Assembly (NCBI GenBank): GCA_947069175.1
Contig: CAMTDV010000023.1
Span: forward strand, 88,381,563 to 88,445,562
Direction of reading: 5' to 3'
Length of the DNA: 64,000 nt
Origin: Scalesia atractyloides
Taxonomy: Eukaryota; Streptophyta; Magnoliopsida; Asterales; Asteraceae
Part shown: positions 45,342 through 56,061 of the stretch, piece by piece
How positions within the stretch are numbered: the first letter of the stretch is position 1
Layout of the letters: each line of letters opens with the position of its first letter
Translations under genes and position numbers: made by a program
The notes under the pieces: generated by a model
What the model saw: only the letters and a program-made list of their open reading frames with translations
Databases searched by the model: none
What the model was told of the DNA's origin: nothing

Positions 45342-47057
45342 GAAAACATTACAAGTTACTTTAATCACATTTTCAAGATCATCAATTACTTAAAACATAT
45401 TCATCAAGTCTTTTATTATTTTTAACCACATGATCATCCAACATTTCAAGAACATCATAAATTATTTTATCTACATTAAAGAGTCCATTTATTATATATA
45501 CCAAGTTCATCACTTCTTTGGTCATGGAGCTTGTAAGATCCATGTGTATACTTGTTAGATCTAAGCTTCTGACAACTGTACATATGATGGATATGATCCA
45601 TAGCACAAAATAAACATCTACATCTTTCTTACAACTTCAAGATAGCTTTGTTTTCTTTAGATTATGTTACTTGTTCATATGTTCATCTTTTAATGTTGAT
45701 ACTTTTGCATGGTGTAACTTATATATTAACAAGATACTAGTAATCAAGACATTGAATGGGAGATTAGAAGGCTCACTACTAGCTCTTGTGGCTAGGGAAG
45801 TGGCAAGATGAACAAGTTGATGAAGATGGTGCAAAGTTGGTGGATAAAAGCTCACAAGAGAGGTCCTTGAACTTCCAATGCCTAGCACCTTCTTAGATTG
45901 CCTTGAGACACCCATGGATCACCTTAGATTAGCTTGCAAGACACTTGAAGATGGAGGTGAATTGAGGTATAAGTGGCCGTAGGTAAAGAGGGGTTTATGG
46001 AAGGAGAAGTCTTTGAATTGTTGAGATAAGATAGTGAAAGAAGGTGGTCTTATTATGTTGGAAAGTAAGCACAAGATCCTTCATGCAAACACAAATGACT
46101 TCCAACATGTTGGAGACAAGGGGAAAAGTTATGGGTGGCTTAGTGGGCCCCCACATGGCGTCCATGTTGATGATGATGCTAGTAACTTGGTTAGTTTTTT
46201 AGTTAAGTCCTTAGTAAGGGATTAATTTATAGGGGGGTTATGCATATTAGGGACTTTTGATTATTTTGAGATACAAAAGGCCATATACTAGCTTAATATT
46301 GTTAAATAACATTAACTAGTTATATTTTATGTCGAGTACGTGTTCGGTTGCTTATCGGGTGCTAGATTCGTTAAAGGGTCCTTATACGAAGGTTTAAGTA
46401 ACTATGGGTTAGGGATTTTACATCAAAACAATGTGTTCAATGCTTTTAACTAGTTGTATGATGTAAAAATATTGTTAACTATTCATATGATGTTTCAGAT
46501 TGTGTCCGGGTTTCGTTTCGTTGCCGGTTCTTAAAACGTTAACTTTCAAGACTTATGTGATATGATATGTTTTTGTGCCACCATGATACTTTCAAAATCA
46601 TTTAAGCAGTGCATGATGTTTAACATTATTTCTGCATATTACACAAGTTTATATTTGCTGAATTTTGCTGAATTGCTGTTTAGTGTATATTTCGGACAGT
46701 TTTCAGTGCACGTATAGTTTCCGGAAAGTGTTACATAAATCCTTGCTTTCCCACATGGGGTTTAATATACATTTTGCGTTGGACTCCCATCTAAGTCTTA
46801 ATCATGCAGTTTAACTGCGCACTGACATTGTGCTGCCACAACTAGTCTAATAGTTGTTTTTCGACGCACTGTTTCAAGCAATTTTTAAATGGTAACCACT
46901 AAATAAATAATATGCATCATGTAATATATTCAGTGCACTTTTTAGATTGATACCATGCAATTCACACAGTTTAATTTATTCAAAACACATAATTATTCAT
47001 ATAATTCACTTGTTTAAAGTACAGAATTATCCCAAAAGTGACATTTGTCACATAAGA

Positions 47058-48816
47058 TGTTTGAAAAGTTTGAAGCATTTTTAAAACTTGATCAATGTCT
47101 TCTTATAACAATATATTAATAGGTTATAAAGATGTAATATTGAATTACAAAGTATATTATAAAAATATTAACCAATGACACTAAAACAAAGATACATCAC
47201 ATATATTTCACTTATAGTATATTATGTCATTATAGTCTGTGTAAGCCAACCGTACACAAAATTATTGAAATTCAAAATTATTTTAGACGAGTATCAATAG
47301 AAATTAAACGATTATACAATGTCATCTATAAAAGATGAAGTAAACTTTTGTTAAATTTACAAATGGGTTGTGAATGTGTAATAAACGTTAAACCTTTAAT
47401 TGTTTATCATTGGTTTATATACGTATTATGTTAAAAATATTTTTTTATGAAACTTGATCTATAAGTTATCTATCATATACATGAAAAGGGTGTTCCTTAT
47501 TTAAACAAAAACGAATTGATAATTTTATTTATAGACATATCAATCTATATATTCATAAGTGGTGGAAATCTAAATTTCACTTTAAATCTTAGTAACCTTA
47601 GGTCAAAATATAATGTATCACATTATTATTTTATGAATTCTAGATCGGTTATTATAGTTGTTAAATTCCTTAATTTACTTAACAATATTAAACGAAATTT
47701 TATACAATTTGTGTCTATAATTTAGTTATACATCTTACATTTTGAAAAAGGTTGAATAGTAATACATTATTATAGTTAGTTCATTTGTACCAATTATGTA
47801 TATTAGTTTTTTATATCTTATATTTTAATAGTCTTTTTAAAATTTTAGAATAGGTTTGAATAGTATTACATTATTATAATTAGTTCATTTGTAGCAATCA
47901 TGTATATCAATTTTTTATATTTTATTTTTTAATTGTCTTTTTAAAGTGAAAATTGTAAGTCCATTAAACGTTTTTATTATTATAATATTTTTAATATAGT
48001 CATTATAATATTTTTTTAATTTTTTGAGCAGATTTAATTTTTTAATTATAAGTTAAAAAATACGATGTTTTATAAGATTCTAAGTATGTCATTGTATTGT
48101 ACTTATTTTTGTCTATGTTTTGACTTGAATTCATTAATAGTACATAAAATTTAAAAAGATGTTGTTTACCTCTTTTGTTATTTAAACAATATAATATAAC
48201 GTTTTATAAATGGTTTACTCTTTCGTTATTTGAGTAAATATATATATATAATATATATATATATAAAACACGTTTAATATTGCGACATGTTATTTTTATC
48301 TAAGATTCGATAAAAAAATTTATTCAAAGAAAATTGATACCTCTGTTGTATTCGATTTTATGGTTTCCTCGACACAGTGATACCAAATTCGTTAAGTTTT
48401 TCTATATACAATTACATTGTTTACCTTTTTTATTATTTAAGTAACATAATATAAAATTTTGAATACAACTTTGTAACGGTTTAAATTTATCTACAATTCA
48501 ATAAAACTTTTAATTGAATGGGTAAATATTATTGTTCGAACTATATTGGTACTGGTATTGTATTTGTTTTTATGGTTTCTCAACATGACGGCATAAAAGT
48601 GATTGAAAAAAAAAGAATTTTTAGTATCGTATGCTATAGCGAGTGCTAGCGACCGAACCATGCCTCACCCGAACAACATTGGTACCAATTTTATTTTGTA
48701 GTTTTTTATCGATGTAAAACACATACCGACATTCTTTTGGGTGTGTCTATTTTATTGCTAACCGAGTGCAGGTATTGTACGATAATTTAATAAACAGAGT
48801 CGATACCGACCCAAAT
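47058..48816. other. AT-rich intergenic stretch with a short tandem duplication
   Basis: No gene is supported. A block starting TTGAATAGTA at about 47751 is repeated with period 103 bp to about 47955. The ORF at 47516-47725 has no recognised domain. Confidence 0.55.
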
Positions 48817-48844
48817 CCCGCACAAAGCACGGGAATCCAACTAG
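48817..48844 (+). mobile_element. Helitron-like 3' end
   Basis: A hairpin-like CCCGCACAAAGCACGGG (48817-48833) is followed after 7 bases by CTAG and then T, the layout of Helitron 3' termini (hairpin about 10 bp before CTRR, insertion before T). The stem is imperfect and the 5' end was not found; the preceding few hundred bases may belong to it. Confidence 0.5.
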
Positions 48845-49005
48845 TTAGATACAATTTGAAATTCATCTTCCAAATCTTTTTTAATTTCAAAACAATTTTT
48901 CATAAAAACGTTAGTGATGTATTGCATGTATCAATTCTAAATTATGAATAAAAAAACTTAACTTTTAAATTAAAAGATTTGGTTAGTATTTATGTATTAT
49001 GTCAT

Positions 49006-49273
49006 TGTATCCAATTTCTTTGGTCGTTAAACAATACGAAACTAATGTTTGAACTACTCGTGTTGTTCTTTACTTATCCGATGGAAATGGACGGTAACTC
49101 TTAAAATAGTTGGCAATTACTTTTGTTTCAAAGATGGTTGGAGTAATTTTGTGTAAGATCTTAAGTTGGTTCTTGGTGATACTTTCTGTTGCCAAATGCA
49201 AAATAAGACACTTTTGAAAACTACAATTTTTAATAAAGATGGTCGTTCGATATTTTTAGGAAATCAACCTTAG
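49006..49273 (+). pseudogene. B3 DNA-binding domain relic
   Basis: 49082-49273 reads WKWTVTLKIV, then YFCFKDGWSNFV, a stop, and DLKLVLGD, followed by KTTIFNKDGRS. This is the second half of a plant B3 fold (REM type), in which the tryptophan, FKDGW and LGD positions are typical. The first half (SLVVKQYETNV, stop, TTRVVLYLSDGN) lies just upstream in another frame. At least two stops and one shift show it is dead. A possible later exon at about 49440-49530 has a good acceptor site but no clear domain. Confidence 0.6.
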
Positions 49274-49279
49274 ATGCCA

Positions 49280-50728
49280 TTGATCTTGGAGATCCTATGA
49301 CCCATACAACTTTATTGAGGTTCCTACGTATTCAAAGTATCATGTTTTTGAAAGTTGTATAGCCGATAACTTCATAAATGACTCTATTTCATTAATATTT
49401 TTGGTACTGTTTTATTAACAATTTGTTCTTATTTTGTAGTGGCTACCTGAACACATCGAAATTTTCGCTGGTCTACACAACAATTCCAAAATAATAAAAA
49501 TTGTTGGATTTGAATGAGAATTGAAAATATCTTGAAACTGTAGGGTTTGTAATCAACTGATAATACTACATTTGTTATTTTTATTTTCATATCAATATTT
49601 CATAATTTTTGTTTGTTACAGATATAATGTTGTCTGATTTGATAAACTTTGAGGAGTTCCATGGGGCAAGTTGGGTAAGGAAAGCTTTTACTTGCAATAG
49701 ATAAGACCTTTAATATTTCCATAAAATTGTTTATTCAAAAACCGGAACATTGTTTCTTTTATATTCAGTATTGTGTGTTTATTTGTTGGTTGAACTATTT
49801 GATACATTATCATTTTTCTTTTGCTATCATAAGGTATTAGTACGATTTTAACATTGTGTTACATGTTCAACAACCCATGTTTAATATACCAAAATTTTAA
49901 AATTTATTTATAAATAACTTATTGTATTATTTTAAATTCGATGTTACTAATAAAATTAGAATATAAAAGACTTTCTCAAGCTCCAAAAGTAGTCCCGGGT
50001 TCATATTTAGGAAATCAATAACCTTCCAACATTCTGTGAAAGAATTCAATCAAACTAAATAGAATCCTGACCTCTAACATTCTTCTTTCTTAACCACCGT
50101 CGACCTGCTATGCTCCCACCCGTCACACTGTAACCGTCGCACTGACCGTCTAATTTGGGTTTCAAGTCGCTTTGAGAAAATATGTTGTAAACAGAATTTA
50201 ACTAATTGGATGAATTAAAAACATGGTCCATCTCTAACCCGGGGTACAGTAATAAGTATAATTAATATTAAGAGTCCACATGATTTTACCACCATAGCGA
50301 TATATTATAGAATTCAAACTCGACCGAAATGAAATTCTTATTTACTCCATAAAAATGTATATTTTTAGACTTCCAATCTTTGTTCTTTTATTAACTTAAA
50401 CAAATGAGGTTTTTGGAAACAGAAGTAAAACGAAAAGGTCAATGTGAAAATTCTAAATTATCAGGGTAATTTTCAATAAAATTATTTTGTATTTTAACAT
50501 ACATCAAGAACTTTAAGAATAAAATAAAATTATTATGTATTTTATATATGTATCGTTATCAAAAAGTAACTAGAGACAAAACTAAAGCACTCAGTGCGCT
50601 TTTGTCACCAGGGTTTAGGAATGGCATTTTTTTCTGGGCAAGATAAGCATATATCGAATTATCCGATGGCCCCACGAAACTGATGTACAAACTGGTTCAA
50701 GTATATAGATTTATCATTAAAGGTTACG
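49280..50728. other. Intergenic, no recognised gene
   Basis: AT-rich; no coding sequence or repeat structure could be supported beyond the possible B3 exon mentioned in the preceding entry. Confidence 0.5.
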
Positions 50729-51096
50729 TTAAAATGAAACCATCTTAAGGTGTGAGAACCATAAGAACTACGTCATTTAAAAGGTTTTTCCAAAAAAAAA
50801 TTCTCAAAAGTCTAAAAAAAATCCACTTGTTTCAGATTTTTTTAAATGGCTGCATACACAAATTTACATGAGATGTAAAAAATTCTTTTATCGTCAATAC
50901 AAAATTTACATCAGACCGTAAACAAAAATTACATCAGGCAAAACTACCGACTCGACAAACTTTTTTTTTGCTTTTTTTTTTCAGATGCGTTTATAATATT
51001 TTCATCTACGTTTATGCAAAGAATTGTGGCCCAACTCGCACAAGAAGTAGGAATTCTCATGGTTCTCACAACTCGTGTTGATTCTCATTTTAATTA
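50729..51096. mobile_element. Small MITE-like element
   Basis: The ends TTAAAATGA...GTGAGAACC and GGTTCTCAC...TCATTTTAA are inverted copies about 35 bp long. It resembles the ends of the larger foldback at 36191-37497 (GAGAACC motif), so they may be related. Confidence 0.55.
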
Positions 51097-51412
51097 AGGC
51101 TATCACTAAAGTCTGAAAATTGTTAAATAATTTTTTAGCAATGTATGTACGTTCAACAATATAAAAGTGATTGAACAGAAAGTGAAAATTTATAATACTT
51201 GAATCAACAGCCATGAACCGAACTCAAACATCGGAGTAGTAATTCAATCCTATAGGAGAATGGGATTCGACAAAAAAAGTTAATAATAACTATATAAAAT
51301 GTTGATGAATTTGTTGATAGATAATACATTATACGGACATTGAAGACCCAATTTGACATAGGGTGATAATATTATCCATATGTACAAAATCGTGTCCATC
51401 ACTCTCCCTCTA

Positions 51413-51421
51413 GCTATATAT
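51413..51421 (+). promoter_or_regulatory. Possible TATA box of the ankyrin/PGG gene
   Basis: CTATATATAC lies about 50 bp before the ATG at 51469, in a CT-rich context. Confidence 0.45.
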
Positions 51422-51468
51422 ACCTTTGCCTATACCTTAATTATGTGCAAACTTGCTCATTTATTCAA

Positions 51469-51842
51469 ATGGAGGGCTCAACAACTCTTCCGAGTGCTTC
51501 ATCCCATATACAAGATTGTGGGTACTTAAATGCATCAAATACTAATTTATCAAACTTTATTTCGGTGAAACTCTCCGGCAATCACAATTACCTTCTTTGG
51601 AAAGCACAAATGCTTTGCATGTTGGATTGTAACGATATGTGTGGTATTGTGGATGCAAAACTTGTTTTGCCCAGAGATTATGGTTATGAGACCATGAGAA
51701 AATATGATAGTCTCGTCAAAGGTGATGGATATTTGGTTCCCTTGGTGAAGATGTACTTGTAGATGTCTTCAATCTCAGTTACGTGAAAGATGTTGGGAAA
51801 AACTAAAATCCATCTACGAGCCTACTATGTGTTTGAAAGAAA
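51469..51842 (+). pseudogene. First exon of an ankyrin/PGG gene with a copia-gag-like N-terminal domain
   Basis: The start MEGSTTLPSASS is preferred because of the upstream TATA box. The exon reads FISVKLSGNHNYLLWKAQM, then a conserved block to IVDAKLVLPRDYG and VKDVWEKLKSIYEP-like sequence, which is the start of a copia-type Gag (UBN2/DUF4219-like) fold. In Asteraceae, as I recall, ankyrin/PGG proteins of the ITN1/ACD6-like group carry such an N-terminal region; this is from memory. An extra or missing base near 51733 and one missing T near 51813 break the frame. A donor site (AAAG followed by GTACAT) is at 51843. I infer that it joins to 56062, 4.2 kb away. Confidence 0.6.
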
Positions 51843-51845
51843 GGT

Positions 51846-52427
51846 ACATGTTTATAACCCACAGAACTCCAAAATCTCTTATCAATGATAATCACAATTG
51901 ATTACATCTTCATTTTCTTACTTCAATACTTTTTATGTTTGTTATGCATTTAACCTAAGGAAACATAACAACTCTTCATATTGCACCTCTTCTTAGGGGG
52001 AAAATGACAACCCAATGAACAAAATTAATTTGTTTATCCTTAGGATGAGGTACACCTAATCACAATAAGTGTACGTGGTCTTTTAGGAGTCATGTTACAA
52101 AAAATAACGGTTTCTTTAATATCAAATTCAATTAATTGTTTCTGGTGTTGGTAATCAAAGATGACAACCGAACTAACAAGATTAATTTGTTGAATTACAA
52201 AGTAATTTCGATATATGATTTCTTATTACAAATGTCATTCAACCTATACATGTGTGTATATGTATATATATTCTAATCGGTGCCTTTTCAATCGACACAA
52301 CAATTAGGAAAGAACTAGTTTACCTTATTGACATCCTAAACCCCTTACCCAATAAACTCTACAATTTAGACCCTAAACATACGTTACAACAATGACGTTT
52401 ATACGATTAAGTTTAGTTGGCTTTGAA
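51846..52427. other. Intronic sequence without recognised feature
   Basis: Two related short blocks (about 52003-52045 and 52159-52200, GATGACAACCxAACxAACAAxATTAATTTGTT) suggest remains of a repeat. Confidence 0.4.
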
Positions 52428-52439
52428 TACTCCCCCTTA

Positions 52440-53460
52440 AACTAGAATTATTTAATTGAGGTCTCTATCCTTCAAGATTCGGTTGCCATCACAGTAGTGT
52501 TGGTTCATCATCTACCTCCCGGAGCATGTTTGCCTCTTCCTTTTTCTTCCACTTAGGACATTCATCTTTGAAATGCTAAAGTTGATTGCACCTGAAACAT
52601 TTTATGTGATCCTTGTTTAGATGGACATTATTTCCATTTTATTCCTCCATGACTTCCAATCTTCGCCTCAATCAAGTTTTGAGTTTTCTTGTTTTAAATT
52701 TTCATGACCACAATGTTCACAAATATGCTTCTTGACTTTCTCCTTCCCATTTTCTATGGTTAAGAAGAGTTTGTCATGAATTTCTTCCTTCTTGATTTGC
52801 TTCTTGGGGCATTTCTAAAAGCCTTCAATCTTCCAACGACTTCTTGGAATGGCATTGTGCTAAAATCAACAAACTGCTTGATTGCAGGAACAATCTGAAT
52901 GAACTTCTCTTGTACTGAACTGAGTTGCTTCAGGACCAATTTCTTTTTATTCATGATATGCCCATGATTGCTTGCTTGTGATGCAATCTCACTAATTTCC
53001 TGACATAAACATCAAGTAACTTGCTAACACTCATGTTTAGAGATTCAGAATCTACCTAGAGTGTTTGTAACCGAGCCTCTATAACTCTATGAACTCCAAC
53101 ATGCCAAACCTTTAATGCATCCCAAATTTCCTTGGCTGAAGTGAGATTAGCAATTTGCAATACCATGTTTTCTTGAATTGCTTGGTATAGTAATGCAATT
53201 GATGAATTATTCTTTTTTCAATCAACCTCGATTCCCCCTTTTGGTTCAATTTCATCCCAAATTCCATGGACATCAAAGTTGGATTCGTTCTTTATGACCT
53301 AAATGGTATAATTTACGATGTCTAACTTGGGACTTTGAAAAACTCATCGATGTCCCCCATCCCTTTGAAGTTACCACTTCTTTAACTTTGAACTCGACCA
53401 TTTTCTAAGTCTTTTTATTCCCAATCATAATAAATTGACTACCACTGGTTTTAGATTTCA
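52440..53460 (-). pseudogene. Ty1/copia Gag
   Basis: Minus-strand reading: VHGIWDEIEPKG, ALLYQAIQENMVLQIANL, AKEIWDALKVWHVG, QFVDFSTMPFQEVVGRLKA and the zinc knuckle CFRCNQLQHFKDEC (complete CCHC), followed by PKWKKKEEANMLRE. Stops and frame changes are present. It is the same fold as in the host gene's first exon, but in the opposite orientation and clearly different in sequence. Confidence 0.75.
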
Positions 53461-54125
53461 TCTTTTAACTAAGAACAGTGCACACGTTTTCCTTTATCGC
53501 ATATGACCTTAGGACGAATTTTACCATTCTAGAAATAGTACACAAGTTATAAACAAACCAACTGTTAATCCTAGGAAGGGTACATGGTTATAAAATCAAT
53601 AGTTATCAACCAAGACAGTACATTTTTTTGTCAAAACAATTGTCTATAACCGTACACAGGTTTTTCAAAGGCAACTGTTTCAATGCAAACTATACACGGG
53701 ATTTTTTGCTTGTAAAGTGAATCAAAACCAACAGATTTTAACAGTACACGGGTATCTTTAGAAGCAATTGTTAGCAAAAATAACCGTTTTCCGGTCACAA
53801 TGTGAAACAAAACCAACTATTATTTATGGAGAATAGTGCACAGGCTTTGTAAGGCAATCTAAACCAACTATTTTCACATGATAACAGTACGCGGGTTAAC
53901 CAATTAATCCTAATGGTGCACGAGTTCACTGGTTTTCTAAATAGTACATGAGCAAACAAACTGTTTCTATCAATCACAACAACCCTAGCTAACCAATTTT
54001 AGAATTCACACATTTTATATTGAATTTATTTGAAATCAGTACATATGTTTTTAGGTCAATTTAAGGTCAAACACAAACCAAAACGATTTAAATTTGCCAA
54101 AAAAACACAGTAGAATCGACCTTTA

Positions 54126-54137
54126 TGCTCTGATACC
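54126..54137 (-). other. Copia primer binding site
   Basis: TGGTATCAGAGC on the minus strand, complementary to Met-tRNA, just inside the LTR end. Confidence 0.7.
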
Positions 54138-54140
54138 ATT

Positions 54141-55007
54141 TGAAGGGCCGTTTGACCAATTGAACACATTTAATTCTTGTGTATCTCTGTGAATTCTTAT
54201 GCGGAATCTAAGAACACACACTCAACATAGACATGAAGTATATAAACGTTTCGGTTTGTATATCAAACTAACAAAAGTTTAGTTACAACACACGCACTAA
54301 TCTTAGGCTAGATTTGAAAAGTTTTGTGACAGTGTTGTCGAAGATATTAATATTAAACGAATGTGGCTATTAATATAGAACAGTAAACTCCTAGCGAATG
54401 GCCACATTTGCAGCATCATTCGCTAGCCCACAATCATCTTGTGTAACAATGTTACACATGTAACACAAACCCTAATACAAGCTATTATAGACCAGATCCA
54501 ACCTCATACCCTTGACACATGACACCACTAAGCTATAGAGATTATGCATCAACAATCATGCCAAAGTCCACCAATAATGAATACAATAATTGCTAGTAGA
54601 TCTACTCAATCTACATACTCCATATGCAATATGCAGCTGCTGCATGTCATGCCACATCAAAAAACCAATTTCCGTTGAGTATTCATGTTGAAACACATGA
54701 TCCCCATTATTTGGTATAAGCTCACTAGACTATGATCCCTTTCTCAGTATAGAATTGATTCTTATTCTATGAATTACATCAGCGTATCCCCGAAATTATC
54801 AGCGATAAGTTAGATGATATAAACAACTTTGTTTCATCAAGACGTCTTGTCTTGTTCCAAAACAGAGTAACAGAGAAGTTGTAAAATTGATAATTGTATT
54901 GATTGTTTCGACAGTTATGTTTTATTCGGTTTCATAGTGGTATTTATACCCACTATGTATTCACATGATATACCCTCTAGTATACCCTTTATACATTGTG
55001 TCTAACA
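54141..55007 (-). repeat. Copia LTR (5' LTR of the gag-only remnant)
   Basis: On the + strand it begins TGAAGGGCCG and ends GTCTAACA. It is 867 bp. Boundaries rest on the PBS position and the TG/CA ends only; there is no second copy to compare. Confidence 0.5.
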
Positions 55008-55180
55008 TCAAAAGATATAGATGTGATCTAGATATAAAACTCTTTTACGAGATTATCATTTTTATGTACCCATTTATCTATTAAGTAAGTAAATTAATAC
55101 GGAAAAATAACACCATCAAACATTATGCTCTTGCCTGAGAATGTTTTTTCATGGATGGGTCACAGGCTATAACTTCATCA

Positions 55181-55587
55181 CTTGAGGGCCACTTTTAAAT
55201 TACTTTCTACATTCACATGGAGGGTTATCGCCAAATGAATTGGCGATAGCTTTGGTTTTCTTAGGTGTGTCACACAAGATTCAACATGCAAGTTCGAGAT
55301 AACCTATCGCCAACTGAAATTGCAATAGGTTCTTTCACCACCCAAAGATGTGGCCAATTTGTTTGATGAGAGGTGTGTTGTATCAGAAGAAATTTGACGA
55401 TAAAAGTTATGGTCATTTCCATTGGCGATAGCTTTTTGTGAATTGTCAAAAAGCTATTGTGAACTCGTATGGCGACAGCTTTTATCATCAACTTTCTGCT
55501 GACACACCTAAGAAATCCAAACCAACCATCATTTCATTTGGGGATAACACCGTAAGTGAAACTGATTCGAAAGTGGCCCCTAAGACA
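55181..55587. mobile_element. Foldback element with about 85-bp inverted ends
   Basis: GAGGGCCACTTT...TTCTTAGGTGTGTC on the left is matched in complement by GACACACCTAAGAAA...AAAGTGGCCCCT on the right. The inside has several TATCGCCA/TGGCGATA motifs. It has no coding capacity. Confidence 0.65.
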
Positions 55588-55642
55588 TAGCAATTAAAAA
55601 ATATTCTTCTCTAGATATTATAAAACTAATTGCCGTCGTGTT

Positions 55643-55870
55643 CCCCGGTCTGTTCCCGGTTTCATTAAAGGAGAGAAAAGAAAGGATTTGAAAGGAAATA
55701 ATTTTTAGTTGTGTTCTAGAGTTTCATTAAAGGAAAAAGTAGAAGGGAAAGGGGGAGATTTTTTGCCTAAAATTAATTTTTCCAATTTGGCAGGAAACTG
55801 AGAGAAAACAAAAGAAAGGGAGTGAATCATTTCTTTTCTCTTCTTAAGTTAACTCGGGAACAGTCTCAGA
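55643..55870. mobile_element. Small MITE-like element
   Basis: CGGTCTGTTCCCGG at the left and TCGGGAACAGTCTCAG at the right form inverted ends. The body is purine-rich and has two GTTTCATTAAAGGA copies. Confidence 0.5.
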
Positions 55871-56061
55871 TGTAAACTTCTTCCATATATCACCAGTTAG
55901 GAATATTCTTCTTTCCCTATACACTCGTCGATATATCACCAGTTAGGAATGTTCTTCTTTCACTATACATATTCAATCCAAGTTTGTGGTGATTATGTCA
56001 TTTATTCAACTAAACAAATAACTAGTTCTAGTTTAACCATATTTTTTCTATATTTAGATTC

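Larger units (their letters stand above)
40089..47052 (-). mobile_element. Element E: 4.3 kb solo LTR, reverse, interrupted by solo LTR D
   Basis: On the + strand it starts TGTCACACCCGCTCATAGG and ends TTTGTCACA, so on the minus strand it runs TGTGACAAA to GGGTGTGACA. Identical 5-bp duplications TAAGA flank it (40084-40088 and 47053-47057). Without D it is about 4.26 kb. It is homologous to element F (59424-63644) in start, middle (TAAAGCGTCAATxAA, GATCATTAATGTTT) and end. No PBS, polypurine tract or coding domain is visible. It contains a TA microsatellite at about 45299-45338. Confidence 0.8.
52428..55007 (-). mobile_element. Gag-only copia remnant in the first intron
   Basis: On the minus strand: an LTR (55007-54141) starting TGTTAGACACAATG; PBS (TGGTATCAGAGC, complement at about 54126-54137); a leader; a copia Gag (about 53460-52440); then directly a polypurine tract (TTTAAGGGGGAGTATT, about 52428-52443). 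Protease, integrase, RT and RNase H are absent. This order resembles terminal-repeat elements carrying only GAG. The second LTR is not recognisable to the left, so it is truncated or decayed. Confidence 0.6.

Noticed and set aside
45667..46225. ORFs near the end of E, considered as a small host gene
   Set aside because: They lie within the LTR borders defined by TAAGA duplications and have no known domain.
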